The position numbers were made by a program, and so were the translations under genes. Below are positions 18,921 to 29,290 of a stretch of 64,000 bases of DNA, piece after piece. Each line of letters opens with the position of its first letter. The first letter of the stretch is position 1. Under the pieces are notes generated by a model. The model was not told where the DNA came from. It ran no database searches and saw only the letters and a list, made by a program, of their open reading frames with translations. The stretch is from Pseudocercospora fijiensis CIRAD86 (lineage: Eukaryota; Ascomycota; Dothideomycetes; Mycosphaerellales; Mycosphaerellaceae): the NCBI RefSeq assembly GCF_000340215.1, contig NW_006921539.1:1312507-1376506 (forward strand), read 5' to 3'.

Positions 18921-19491
18921 GGTGGGTTGGGTTGTTGGGTTCAGTTGGAAGAATGAGTGGGGGGAGGATTTGAGTGATGGTTGTGGATTTGGGAAGATGA
19001 GAATTCTGGGTGAGTGGTGTGGGAGAGGGATTTTTTTACAGCTCTCGTGGAGATTTCTGAGTTTTTTTTTTGGCGCCGTGGGTGGCTCGAAGGGTTGTTT
19101 GCCGTGGTTATGTTCGCGGAGTCGGCATTGTACGGTAATATTGGCGCAGAGCGTGGTTCATGAGGTGGAATTGTGTCATTTAAGGAAAAGTATTTCTCGT
19201 CTCGCCTTCTTGTGGGTCCTCATCAAGTTGCGCCGAGGGCTCCCGTACCTGTCTTGAGATCATGCTTTATGAAATGGCCAGAATTGGAAAAGGGATTCGG
19301 GTGCTTGTTATGTTGCTGAGCGGGTCTCATATCTTGGTAAGTTCATTTCAGATGATGTTAATTGGTCAGCGCGAGCATTGAGAAGTGGAAGAGCCGCATC
19401 AACAAGCAGAAACTCAGAAATAGCAGCTAGCAGCGAGATCCAACTCTCGAGATGTTAATATTTGTTAGCCAAGGCTTGAGTGCTGGCCACT
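18921..19491. other. promoter region of the six-cysteine protein gene, no gene seen
   Basis: 571 bases between two minus-strand genes. Plus-strand frames here are antisense shadows of the secreted protein exon 1. T-rich runs occur near 19030 and 19061. No repeat or RNA gene is evident. Confidence 0.45.
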
Positions 19492-20347
19492 TCACCTTTT
19501 GTCGACGACCTCTAGTCCAAGCTCCGCAAAGTGATTCAGTCTTGCCTGAGGCCGAATCTTGGAGTACTCCTTCCACCAACGAACCAGCTGCACGATGCGT
19601 TCGCCGCACAGACCTTGCTCATCCCAGCCTTTGACCAGTCGCCTGTAGACGATGTGCTTCTTTCGCTTCCTTAAGACCTTCTTTGTCCGAACTTGACACC
19701 ATTCGCAGAGTCCAGCCTTCAAAACTGGCGCAGCGTTGCTCGCATCTTCAATGCCAAGGGTTGGAAAGTCAATCGCCATGTTGTGAAGATTGAGTCCAAA
19801 AACCAAGATACAGCAAGGACACTCGATGCTCAAGTCCAAGAGTTGCGGACACCTCGTGAAGGACCAGTCTTGAAGAATGACACGCTCCAGCACGGTGAAA
19901 GCTTCGGGTGGCCGTGATCGTATCCAGCTGGTGGTTCTTCCAATCAAGTCATCGTGAATCGACAGAATATACGTGTTGGATCCATAGTGGTATCTGAGAA
20001 CCTCCGCGCGTATGAGTCTGGTCACTTGCGCCAAAGCGATCGGTGCATCGCCATTCAAGGCAGGTGCGATAAGATTCAGATAAATGGTGTTGTTCTCTTC
20101 CCGGATGAGTGGAGCGTTGAGTTGACGGCCTGGCCAGATTACTTGGTCATGGCCGAGTACCAAATCGTAGATTATATTTCGAAGTTCCGTGGGTAGCTTC
20201 AAGAAGCCGAAGGTCTGTTGGTTGTGCTCTTCTCGCTTTCTTCGGGCCGAATGGGCAGCTCTGCACATTATCAGTGTTGCTCGGTATTCATGGTATAGCT
20301 ACAGGGGACGCTCACTTGAGTCGTCGAAGAGCGGCATGCCCCGTCAT
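19492..20347 (-). CDS. 2EXR/F-box-like domain protein, complement(join(19492..20260,20316..20347))
   Basis: A 32-nt first exon (MTGHAALRRLK) joins through a 55-nt intron (GTGAGC...GTGCAG) to the main exon, giving 266 residues. FGFLKLPTELRNIIYDLVL at about residues 30-48 is the hallmark of the large fungal F-box-like/2EXR family, followed by LNLIAPALN and ALAQVTRLIRAEVLRYHYGSNTY. Members are numerous in Pezizomycotina and mostly unstudied. A role in SCF complexes is suspected for some but not shown here. CPCC and CEWC cysteine pairs in the second half could bind metal. The C-terminus is basic. No partner can be named. Confidence 0.7.
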
Positions 20348-20638
20348 GGTTGCGGCGTTGATATGTTTTCGGATGAAAGTTGTGAGAAGTGTAGTCGACA
20401 AGTTGTAGTGACGAGGTGGGGTGGGGTGGGAAGCTTCCAAGCCGCCCAGCTTCAGGCCCGTGCGAGGTGTAGGCATGTGAGACAAGGGCGAAGACCGGTA
20501 TAACCAAGAAAAAGATACAAATGCGAGAACGCTACATACCTAACAATCCGGCCTGAGGCTCAAAGTCAGGCTCTATCGCTTGGTCGACATGCCAGAAAGT
20601 GCTCTTCGCACCACGCCGTTGCAGGCTCAAGTCCAACC

Positions 20639-21567
20639 TCACGCAATCAGCTTTTCCTTTTCTGCCAGACCTCCTTCCTCATCGTTGACCTTCTTGACGT
20701 CCTTCCATTCTCTCGCTTGAATTTCGCGTAGTTCTGCTTCTCGTTTCTCATCCGCCTGAATAATGGCCATGACTCGGTCGTGAGGTGTGCTGCCTTCAAC
20801 ATGGCCAGCTACATGGTTGCTCCAGGTCTTCGCCTTCTTGGGCTCCTTCTTCTCGGCTTTCTTCGGTGGCGGAGGAGGTTCTACGCCGCCAAGCATCGGG
20901 AATGGATTCTCATTCGAGTAGCCACATATCATGGGCCTGAATCCTTCTTGTGAGAGCGAGTCGAACATCTCCTTCACAGCTTCCCATTTATGGAGCAGGA
21001 AGTCGCGTTTGCCTTCGTTGCCAACATGCTGAGCTCATGTCAGCGTCCATAATGTCTGTCAATTGAGGATATAAGACGCACAGTATACCATACGAGCCGG
21101 ATCTTTCCAGGCTCAAGATCTTGCGGGATCCAGGTATCGGCGCGTCCAAGTCTCGACAATGCGTCGAGCTTGTATCTTTGGTAGAATGGTAGCTTGTCTT
21201 CAGGGCCTGCGAACGTTCTGTTGTCGTAGAAAACTTGAATCTGACCCGGATCATATGGGCCCGATTTGGCAGCATCGAACGCGCGCGTTCGCACTACAGC
21301 GTCACTGTCTTCCTTCTCGAAATGTAACCTCATTGTGAATTATCAAGCCACACAGGAGTGCGTGGAAATTCGGGAGCGGAAGATAGTCGCGTTGTGATAC
21401 ACTTATTTGCACAGCTCCGAGCAGCTTATGAGAAAGGCCAGCTTGCCGGACAGAGGTGTCAGAGTCTTTGCGCGACTTTGTGATGCTTACGAGCTGTCTC
21501 CAGCAGTACTGTCGAGGCAAAGAGGACAGGTCTTGGCATCGCTGAGGGACGACTTCTCTTCCTTCAT
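20639..21567 (-). CDS. conserved unknown protein, complement(join(20639..21028,21082..21328,21491..21567))
   Basis: Hand-built three-exon model, 237 residues. Exon 1 contains CPLCLDS, and its two left-over bases join the first base of exon 2 to read SLHFEKEDSD. Exon 2 ends LVWYT and joins HVGNEGKRDFLLHKWEAV in exon 3 through a 53-nt intron (GTGCGT...CTCAG). Intron 1 is 162 nt (GTAAGC...ATGAG), long for this window, and could hide a micro-exon. The protein has a central mixed region (FYDNRTFAGPEDKLPFYQRY), a PPPPPKK linker and a charged, probably coiled-coil C-terminus (EKREAELREIQAREWKDVKK). I do not recognise the family. The start at 21567 is the nearest ATG to the domain; an in-frame ATG at 21723 would add 52 residues. 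It is divergent from hrq1 with only 225 bases between. Confidence 0.6.
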
Positions 21568-21792
21568 TTGCCGACACGACCCGGCCCGACCCGATGCACA
21601 GTCCACGTGCGATGGCGTCTCTCCCGCGACGCGCTTGAACTCTGCTGGTGTGTCGTCACCATTTCTCTCATTCACCCTCCACCCATTCACAAAGCCTCGC
21701 GGGCCTGACGGCATTTCAGGCATTTCAATGAGCTGCGGTGATATGAAACTTCAAGGCATACAGGATCATCCGGGATAGGAATTCGGGACACA

Positions 21793-24700
21793 ATGGCCAA
21801 GCTGCAAGCGGCGACCGAACGTGGTTCACACGTCGATAGAACCAAGAAGCGGAAACGAAAGTCTCGGCCAACGGAGGGCGATGGCACAGATGCGCAGTCT
21901 ACAGAAAATTCGAGTACGACTACAGTACCGACTAAGGCCGCAGACGGCGGCAAGAAGCCTCGAAGAACGATCAAGAATGGGAAGAAGCCCTCGCTCGAAC
22001 GCAGCGCCTCCTCCGCTCCAGTACACACGTCCTTGCCGTGGCCAGCAGAGTTCACAACTCTCCAGCAGGTTCACAGAGCCTTAAATCTCGTATACACATT
22101 TTGCTGCACGCGTAAACATTTCGCCACTACAATCGAGAATCTACGCAGCACTGTGGAAGCCAACATCAAAAGAGAGCTCAAGGTCGAAGATGTGGCCAAG
22201 GTCAAGATGCTCCTTCCACATGCGGTCAACTTTCTTTATGTCGATGAGACGCTGCTGCAAGTTGCTCTTATGGGCGAAGAAGATCTGCGCGGCAAGAAGG
22301 CAGTCGGAGATATCTTCCAGTCAAATCCGACAGAGGAGCGAAATGTGCGAGAAGGGTTGGGCAAAGAGGAACACGCCGATGTTCTGTACTTCGAGTACGT
22401 GGACGGCGATCTCAAACGACATGTGGTTGATCCTGTTACTGGAGAGCCGATGAAGGCGCAGAACAAGATCCGCAATGAAGATCTGAGGATGCCTGTCTTC
22501 AGCCAGGCCAACATCATGAAGCTGATCGAGAAGCGGAACACAAAGTTCACCTCTGCAGTGAATGCTTGGCTGAATGAATGCGCGGAGAAAGAGGAAGACC
22601 CGGTCAAGAAGATGGAGTCTGAACACAAGCAGCATATCCCGGTCCCGCCAGAGACAAGAGACTCGACTCCAGCTCCGATGGACACTCTGCCGTTAAGCAT
22701 ACCCGAAGAGCGAAAGACCATTTCGGAAATTGTTGAGGAGTTGAAAGGACTGGAATGGTATACCGGACAGATTGTGCCAGACGGGCATCGAGTCTTCGAT
22801 CCGCAGCAGCCTGTCTATGGCGAGCTGAACTTTGAACTTAGCCAGGATCTCGTCAACGCTCTGTACAACACACGAAGTATACAAGCTTTGTACAGTCACC
22901 AAGCAGAGGCCATTAATGCCTTGAACGAAGGCAAGAACGTTATTGTGGCCACCTCCACCAGTTCTGGAAAGTCTCTCATTTACCAACTCCCCGTGCTCAA
23001 TGCGTTGGAAACAGACCCATCAATTAGGGCTATGTACATTTTCCCAACTAAAGCCCTTGCACAAGACCAGCGACGCAGTTTAAAAGCAATGCTCGCTTAC
23101 TTGCCCGGCTTGGAAGACTTGGTCTGCGAGACTTTTGATGGCGACACCGCGTTTGCAGACCGCAACTACATTCGAGATGAAGCGCGCATCATCTTCACCA
23201 ACCCCGACATGCTCCATCTCACCATTCTTCCTCAAGAAGAAAGCTGGCGCACCTTTCTCAAGAACTTGAGATATGTGGTCATGGATGAGCTGCACGTCTA
23301 TAATGGCCTCTTTGGTGCCCACGTTGGATTCATCATGCGGAGACTACGAAGAATTTGTGCTGCTGTAGGCAACAACAAGGTCAAATTCATCTCATGCTCT
23401 GCCACAGTCGCAAACCCAGAGGAGCACATGCGAACCATATTCGGAATTGAGGATGTCAAGTTGATTGACTTTGACGGCTCGCCCTGTGGTCGAAAGGAGT
23501 TCTTGTGCTGGAACACTCCCTACAAAGACCCAGCAGATCCTACAAGTGGCAGAGGCGACTCTTTCATGGAGTGTGCAAGACTGTTCTGCCAACTCATCCT
23601 GCGAGGCGTGCGGGTGATCGCGTTCTGCGTAATTCGCAAGCACTGCGAGATTCTGTTGGGTGCCGTGAAAAACGAGCTTGCATCATTAAATCGCTCCGAG
23701 GTGATGGCCCGCGTCATGGCTTACCGTGGCGGCTACACAGCACAAGATCGACGGAAAATTGAGGCAGAGATGTTTGAAGGCAAGCTTGTTGGCATCATTG
23801 GTACCAGTGCTCTAGAGCTTGGCGTCGACATTGGTAGTCTGGATGCAGTCATCTCACACGGCTTCCCGTATACCATTGCAAATCTTCGGCAGCAGTCTGG
23901 AAGAGCTGGAAGAAGAAACAAAGACAGCGCTTCGTTTCTAGTTGGCAACAGCTTTCCCACGGATCAGTTCTTCATGGCCAACCCAGACGAGATCTTCACC
24001 AGACCCAATTGTGAGCTGCAAGTCGACCTTACAAATATGCTCGTTCGAGAAGGACACATTCAGTGTGCCTCATTCGAGATGCCGATTCGTGCTGACGAAG
24101 ATGAGAAATACTTCGGCAAGGGCCTCGATGAAATTTGCTCTGAAAGGCTGCGAAAGGACGAGCTGGGCTTTTTCCACACAGCCGACAGATTTCTCCCTCA
24201 CCCGGCGCGCACTGTTGCAATCCGCGACACTGAAGACAACCATTTCGCTATCATTGACACCACTAATGGTCGGAACACTGTTCTAGAAGAGCTTGAGCAA
24301 TCTCGAGCCTTCTTCACGATCTATGAAGGTGGGATATTCTTACATCAAGGCAATAAGTACCTTGTCAAGATGATGAGCACTGAGCAAATGATTGCCAAGG
24401 TTGAATTTGTCAAGGTGGATTGGATTACTCAACAGCGCGACTTTACAGATATCGATCCCATTGAGACAGAGGCTATACGACGCATTCCTGGTTCGTTGTC
24501 AAGAGCATTCTTTGGCACGATCAAGATTCATCAGAATGTGTTCGGCTTTTTCAAGCTCGACAAGAAGAATCGCATTCTGGATGCTGTCCAAGTCGACAAC
24601 CCTCCTATCATCATCTTCAGCAAAGGCATGTGGCTTGACGTTCCAAAGAACGCTGTCGAGATCCTGAATTCTCGCCGCCTCAATCTCGCAGCCGGCATTC

Positions 24701-25287
24701 ATGCAGCTGAGCATGCAATCCTATCTCTCATGCCAAACTTCGTCATCTCTATGCCAGGAGACGTCAAGACGGAATGCAAAGTAGCAATCAAAGAGTTTGC
24801 CAAGAAAGAAACCTCTCGGAAACGACCAGCTAGACTGACCTTCTACGATGACAAAGGCGGGCAACACGGATCTGGCATCGCAGCTAAAGCTTTCGAGTTC
24901 ATTGATCTGTTATTGGCGCAAGCCTGCGATCGCCTTGAGGACTGCCATTGTATTGATGGTTGTTTGGAGTGCTGTTGCTCGGAAAGATGCAAAGAAGATA
25001 ATGTCGTCATGTCGAAGGCTGGAGCTGAAGTCATTCTGAAGTCTTTGCTCAATCGAGAAATCGATGTTGAGAATCTGCCGTGGGGTCCAGAGGACGAAAG
25101 AGTCCAGGCTGGAATAGAAACTATCGCGCTTGCTACTGAGGTTCTACCAAGAGCAGGACACAGAGTTGAGATCATTGAGGTAGAAAGAGGCGCTGGTGGC
25201 ACGAGACGGGTCGTAGTCGGGAGTGCTGTTGGCGACGATGAGGATGATCCGATCATGGTTAAAGAAGAGCCAATTGACGCCGATTGA
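21793..25287 (+). CDS. hrq1: ATP-dependent 3'-5' DNA helicase Hrq1 (RecQ4-like, DUF1998)
   Basis: 1164 residues in one exon. The superfamily-2 core shows Walker A ATSTSSGKS at about 388, the DEAH-box variant DELH at about 497, SCSAT motif III, and motif VI QQSGRAGRRN at about 697. After the core comes the DUF1998 region with a compact cysteine cluster (CHCIDGCLECCCSERC, about 1050-1065) that in this family binds zinc. Hrq1 is the fungal relative of human RECQ4 and acts in interstrand-crosslink repair and telomere maintenance in the nucleus. The disordered basic N-terminus (KKRKRKSRP) looks like a nuclear signal. No frameshift or missing motif is seen, so the gene looks functional. Confidence 0.93.
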   Translation: MAKLQAATERGSHVDRTKKRKRKSRPTEGDGTDAQSTENSSTTTVPTKAADGGKKPRRTIKNGKKPSLERSASSAPVHTSLPWPAEFTTLQQVHRALNLVYTFCCTRKHFATTIENLRSTVEANIKRELKVEDVAKVKMLLPHAVNFLYVDETLLQVALMGEEDLRGKKAVGDIFQSNPTEERNVREGLGKEEHADVLYFEYVDGDLKRHVVDPVTGEPMKAQNKIRNEDLRMPVFSQANIMKLIEKRNTKFTSAVNAWLNECAEKEEDPVKKMESEHKQHIPVPPETRDSTPAPMDTLPLSIPEERKTISEIVEELKGLEWYTGQIVPDGHRVFDPQQPVYGELNFELSQDLVNALYNTRSIQALYSHQAEAINALNEGKNVIVATSTSSGKSLIYQLPVLNALETDPSIRAMYIFPTKALAQDQRRSLKAMLAYLPGLEDLVCETFDGDTAFADRNYIRDEARIIFTNPDMLHLTILPQEESWRTFLKNLRYVVMDELHVYNGLFGAHVGFIMRRLRRICAAVGNNKVKFISCSATVANPEEHMRTIFGIEDVKLIDFDGSPCGRKEFLCWNTPYKDPADPTSGRGDSFMECARLFCQLILRGVRVIAFCVIRKHCEILLGAVKNELASLNRSEVMARVMAYRGGYTAQDRRKIEAEMFEGKLVGIIGTSALELGVDIGSLDAVISHGFPYTIANLRQQSGRAGRRNKDSASFLVGNSFPTDQFFMANPDEIFTRPNCELQVDLTNMLVREGHIQCASFEMPIRADEDEKYFGKGLDEICSERLRKDELGFFHTADRFLPHPARTVAIRDTEDNHFAIIDTTNGRNTVLEELEQSRAFFTIYEGGIFLHQGNKYLVKMMSTEQMIAKVEFVKVDWITQQRDFTDIDPIETEAIRRIPGSLSRAFFGTIKIHQNVFGFFKLDKKNRILDAVQVDNPPIIIFSKGMWLDVPKNAVEILNSRRLNLAAGIHAAEHAILSLMPNFVISMPGDVKTECKVAIKEFAKKETSRKRPARLTFYDDKGGQHGSGIAAKAFEFIDLLLAQACDRLEDCHCIDGCLECCCSERCKEDNVVMSKAGAEVILKSLLNREIDVENLPWGPEDERVQAGIETIALATEVLPRAGHRVEIIEVERGAGGTRRVVVGSAVGDDEDDPIMVKEEPIDAD

Positions 25288-25490
25288 TTTGGAGCAGCAA
25301 AGTAACCGGATCCTGAAGCACGACCGAGCCGGCGCGAATATTCCTTGAAATCGCTCCTTTTTCGAGATCATGCCGCGGTTAGGACATGGAATTGAGCTCC
25401 AAAGCTGTGCACGAAGTACCTCAAAGCTGGAGAACGTGTATTCGAGCGCAGTTGCTTTCGATGGAAGAAATCGCAAACGGCTTCCCAGAA

Positions 25491-26195
25491 TTACCGGTAT
25501 GCAGCATGCGGGATACTCTTTCCGTCCTTCGACTGAATCTTGAACCCACTATTCAGTCCCCGAGCAAAGTCATTGAGCTCTGACTCCAATCGCGTGGCTA
25601 CCAGTGCGGACTTGCCATTGGGATCAGGATTCTTCCTGACCGTGAATGCGGCGAAGCCACGAACTGGATACCCTTTGGCATCGGAATGATCTTCAAAGAA
25701 GATCACAATGTGACCGAAACATCCGATACTGACCCACCAGAAAGGTCGCGAATTTCTGCAAGTCGCTGTCAAGGCCTGCAATTCATCATGCAGACGAGAT
25801 ACACCTACATTTTGCTCAATGTTCCGTTGATGTATCCTGCTTTCCCGCCAATGTCGAGCGGCTCGTTGATGCGTGGCTTGGGGTCGTGGCATTAGCTTTC
25901 GGTTCTCGGCATTATGCAGTTCTCTATACGTATATACCTCTTCGCCAGCTTCGATCGCTCTGGAGAACGCGCAAGAATTGCAGAACACTTCGAATTTATC
26001 CGAGATGATTGCTTCGCCTGTTGCTCTCGCATCTCCCAGGTCGCTGCCCGTGCCATTTTCGAAAGCTTGATACCTGTCAAGCCAATCTTGGGCGTCGAGT
26101 GAATCCACGCACCATTCGTCCCAACGTCTATCCCTTGCGTGAGCGGAGACGAAAGTTACGAAGAAAAGAAATTGCGCAAAGAGAGACCACTTCAT
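25491..26195 (-). CDS. secreted NTF2-like domain protein, likely spliced complement(join(25491..25755,25809..25876,25938..26195))
   Basis: The unspliced frame is open for 234 residues, but a three-exon reading fits better. Donors GTATAT and GTAGGT with acceptors CCAAG and TGCAG remove 61 and 53 nt and reveal EPLDIGGKAGYINGTLSK between FSRAIEAGEE and NSRPFWWVSIG, giving 196 residues. This order (Cys and Asp near the start, a PLxxGGKAxYI block, then W and GYPVRGFAAFTV, then E near the end) resembles the NTF2-like secreted proteins common in Dothideomycetes and Sordariomycetes. A signal peptide is clear (MKWSLFAQFLFFVTFVSA). The function of the family is unknown. This is the last gene before the transposon island, about 0.7 kb away. 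Confidence 0.62.
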   Translation of the reverse strand: MKWSLFAQFLFFVTFVSAHARDRRWDEWCVDSLDAQDWLDRYQAFENGTGSDLGDARATGEAIISDKFEVFCNSCAFSRAIEAGEEVYTYRELHNAENRKLMPRPQATHQRAARHWRESRIHQRNIEQNVGVSRLHDELQALTATCRNSRPFWWVSIGCFGHIVIFFEDHSDAKGYPVRGFAAFTVRKNPDPNGKSALVATRLESELNDFARGLNSGFKIQSKDGKSIPHAAYR

Positions 26196-26857
26196 TGCAC
26201 CTCCACTGCATTGACTCGTCTACGAAGGACGGGTTTGTCTCGTTTTATCTGCTAGAGCAACAGTGATGACCGCCTTTTCCGGATCGCTGTTTGCTTGTAT
26301 TTTTGTATCCCCTTCTGGTTCAGCATTTTCGTTACCCAATAGCAAGGTTTGGTGGCGCAGGGTATTTTGCGTGCAGAGCACCGCGCACAAGCAGAATTCT
26401 GGTCTGTTCACAGCCTTCCCGCAGACTTTACAAGCCTCAAACCCTTGAACCTGGGTCTGAAAAGACACTTTGAACAACGAAGGGATACAACATGGCGAAG
26501 AAGGTTCGCGGCATTTGTGATGGCATCGGGGTGTGAAACGTTTGTGGTGCACATATGTGCTTCGTCGAACACAAATCAAATTCTACCATCCGAGTCTGGT
26601 GCAATCTGGAATCAAGCGTCGGATGACCTCCCTCGAGATTCTGTATTGGATGAAGATGAACTTCACAGTGGTGCAATGGTCCATAATACTGGCCATTATT
26701 ATTGATGAAAGGGTGACGTAGGTTACGAGGCTCTGGACTCAACCCTGGCTCATGTTATGTGCCGAAGCAAGGATGCTCCTGGATACCAAGACCTCTGCTC
26801 CGTATTTAGTATCATGTTGTGCGTCGATATCTTGGCGCGTACCATCGACAGACTTGG
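26196..26857. other. un-RIPped flank of the transposon island
   Basis: 662 bases of ordinary base composition between the secreted protein gene and the MULE insertion. A minus-strand frame (26220-26579) contains CKVCGKAVNRPEFCLC but has no ATG and no clear gene. A plus-strand frame is open from 26709 into the insertion site; see the finding on a possibly interrupted ORF. Confidence 0.4.
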
Positions 26858-26866
26858 GCTTCGTAA
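26858..26866 (+). repeat. left 9-bp target-site duplication of the MULE (GCTTCGTAA)
   Basis: GCTTCGTAA directly before the left terminal inverted repeat. The same nine bases follow the right repeat at 37206-37214. Nine base pairs is the usual duplication length for Mutator-like transposons. Confidence 0.93.
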
Positions 26867-26921
26867 GGCAAATACTAGTTTGCAGGTACCTCCATGCTAT
26901 TTTGCAGGTACTCAGCCGAAT
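26867..26921 (+). repeat. left terminal inverted repeat of the MULE
   Basis: About 55 bases that match the reverse complement of 37151-37205 with roughly seven differences, all transitions. It contains TTTGCAGGTAC twice (near 26879 and 26901), a possible sub-terminal transposase-binding repeat. This end keeps CA/TG dinucleotides and looks almost free of RIP. Confidence 0.92.
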
Positions 26922-27119
26922 CCGGGTAGGCTTATCCGCCCTAGGAATAGTGCGCTTAACACTATAAACTAGCTAAGAATAGCATAGCGTGCTAGGCGCT
27001 CGGCGCGTCGCGTGTTCGACCTCGTACTATAGCTAAATTCTTATATTCTTTACAATCTAGCGGTATAGCAATTCTTAGGTATTATTTATATAGTATTCTA
27101 CTATCTTCTACTATTAATT

Positions 27120-28837
27120 ATGTCCTTGTCCGCTTCTTAGGCTCTTTATAAGTCTTCTGTCTTAGAGACCGGCGATTCCTTCTAGGATACTAAAGAGCTT
27201 TAAGATCTTAGACCTACTAGAGATAGTAGTTTAGGCGAGGATAAGGACGAAGAGATCGATTTAGACGATTTAAACGACGAGGAGCGCCGTAAGTACGAAT
27301 TAGAAAGGTAAGCGTAGAAAGAAAACGAAGATCGTAAGATAGGCGAGAGTAGTAGTAATCGAGAGGTACGGACTGCTTAGTAATTAGCCTCTTAAGTCGA
27401 GAATAAGGAAGTCGAGGTTAAAGATAAAGAAGAAGGTAGTAAAGGTAATAATAATAAGGTCGTAGCGCTACTAGATCTAGTACCGATTAATACCTATTAT
27501 TCTATAGCGGCGTATAAGCGTAAGGTCTACGCATATATAGCGAAGGCGCGTTATAACCTCTTCGTTAAGTCTACGACTAAATCGCGAGCCGTTAACCTAT
27601 AGCTCCGTAGTAAGGTAATTAGTCGCTAGATATAGTATACGAGAGCTAGTAAGCTAACGGATCCGAGTACTAAAATAAAGAGGAAGGGCGCGGTCTTAGA
27701 TCGTTATAGGTATCCGGTACGCCTTACTATTAAGGCCGTAGATCTAACGAAGCCTAAGGGTCGCTAGAAGGTCGAGAGATAGGTTAGCTTATATAACTAC
27801 GGTCTAGCGGACTCTGCTAGCGATTTCGCTAGTTACTATTAGCGGTAGCGTAATAAGGCGATGCAGAAGGCTATTATCGACGACTTAAATGCTAATGCGA
27901 GTATATATACGACGTTATATAGGTTTATAGAAAGCAAAGATTGTAAGTCTAAGTCTATTAGCCGAAACTCGGCCGGCTAGTAACTAGCTAATTCTTCCCT
28001 CCTTAACTTAACTCTCCTACTTATAATACACTATCTATAGGCATTTAAATCGTTAAGGACCTTTAGAATGTTAGGCTTTAGGCACGCAAGGCTGCGCAGG
28101 GTAATCTAACTGCCCCTAAGGCCTTGTTTAAGCAGCTAACTAAGCTAGGTTTCTACTTTAAAAAGGAGGTAAACCTAAGCAACGGGAAACTTAATAAATT
28201 GCTCGTAATTAACCCTCAAATAGCCGAGTTATATAAGCTCTATCCGGACTATCTTATTATCGATAACACCTATAAGACAAACAAGTATAATCGGCTATTG
28301 CTTAATGTCGTTTCTAGTACTAGAGCTAGAGATACAATCCCCCTTAGATACTATATAATAGGCAACGAGGACGAAGCCGCGTTTACGTAGTTTACTAAGA
28401 ACTTCAAGGCTATATCTAGTAAGCACGATCTACTACAAACAGGCCTATAGGTTACTAATCGTAACCGTAGTTATATAAACGCCCTCGATAAGGTATACCC
28501 TCGTATACTAGCACTTATCTACGCCTAGCACGTATTTAAGAATATGTAGGCACAGGCTCGGAAGTTAATGCTATAGAAGCAGGTTCTTAATAAGGAAACT
28601 AGTAAGAATAAGTAGTAAGACGACCTAGACTGCGCTACCTTCGTAGACAACTTCCGTACCTGCGTCTATTCTAAAACAGTAGAAGAATTCAACTCTAAGG
28701 ATGCCTTCCTTAGCAACTATAAGAACCCTTACTTTGTCGCGCTTCGAGACTATATTTAGCGTAAATACTAGCCTTATAAGCATAAGCTAGTCTACTGCTT
28801 CTAGTAGCGCAAATTCCCCTTCTACGGGCAGTTAGTT
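27120..28837 (+). pseudogene. MULE transposase, N-terminal and catalytic part, RIP-inactivated
   Basis: From an ATG at 27120, one frame reads through about 286 codons with many TAG/TAA stops. It includes an acidic stretch and a GR-stop-KVER-stop-VSLYNYG stretch that resembles the DNA-binding N-terminus of MULE transposases. An intron-like gap (GTAACT...CTATAG, about 27980-28041) leads to the second frame: NVRL, ARKAAQGNLTAPKAL, then the transposase core with DNTYKTNKY (first catalytic Asp, about 28262). At the expected second Asp (TDR type) the sequence reads TNR: Asp to Asn by a TG-to-TA change at 28457. The last codons RKFPFYGQLV run directly into the Gypsy 5' LTR at 28838. Confidence 0.85.
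28833..28837 (+). repeat. left 5-bp target-site duplication of the Gypsy element (TAGTT)
   Basis: TAGTT immediately before the 5' LTR. The same five bases follow the 3' LTR at 35937-35941. Five base pairs is the normal duplication for Gypsy integrases. Confidence 0.9.
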
Positions 28838-29033
28838 TGTTAGGGCTAAAGAGGTTATACGTGATTGGTATGTAACTAGGCCGAGTGAAGCTAGGGTCTT
28901 AATGCCTTAGGCAGGGCTTAGCGCTTAGCGTTGGGCCAACTCTCCTACCTTCCTCCCTCTCCTCCTAGCTCCTTATCGAATACTACTTATACCTACTACT
29001 ACCCTATCTACCTGCTAATATACCCTTCTTATA
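28838..29033 (+). repeat. 5' LTR of the Gypsy element
   Basis: 196 bases, begins TGTTAGGGCTAAAGAGG and ends CTTCTTATA. It aligns without gaps to 35741-35936. I count about 13 differences, every one a transition (C/T or G/A), so the divergence is mostly RIP and not clock-like. Confidence 0.95.
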
Positions 29034-29290
29034 TAGTATTCGATCTACCCTTTAAGGGTAGTAGCTAGATAGTCTCTATTTCAAGCTTTTAGCGGTATAG
29101 CTACGAATAAGACTAATCTAACTATATTGCGCCCGAAGAACGGGACCTATACGTACTATTCTATCGAAACAACCGTACTAATTATCAAGCAAGGCCTTCT
29201 ATACGGCCTATTATACCGAGTCAATCGCACTAAGCCGATATCTACTAATTCCGCTATATCCGCATCTTAGGGGCCTATAATACATTATTA

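Noticed and set aside
26220..26579. Minus-strand frame with CKVCGKAVNRPEFCLC, possible zinc-binding protein
   Set aside because: No in-frame ATG, opens from a TTG, no donor/acceptor pair gives a credible start, and no known domain.
29034..29060. Primer-binding site directly after the 5' LTR
   Set aside because: RIP has altered the sequence too much to match any tRNA 3' end by eye, so I do not name a primer tRNA.
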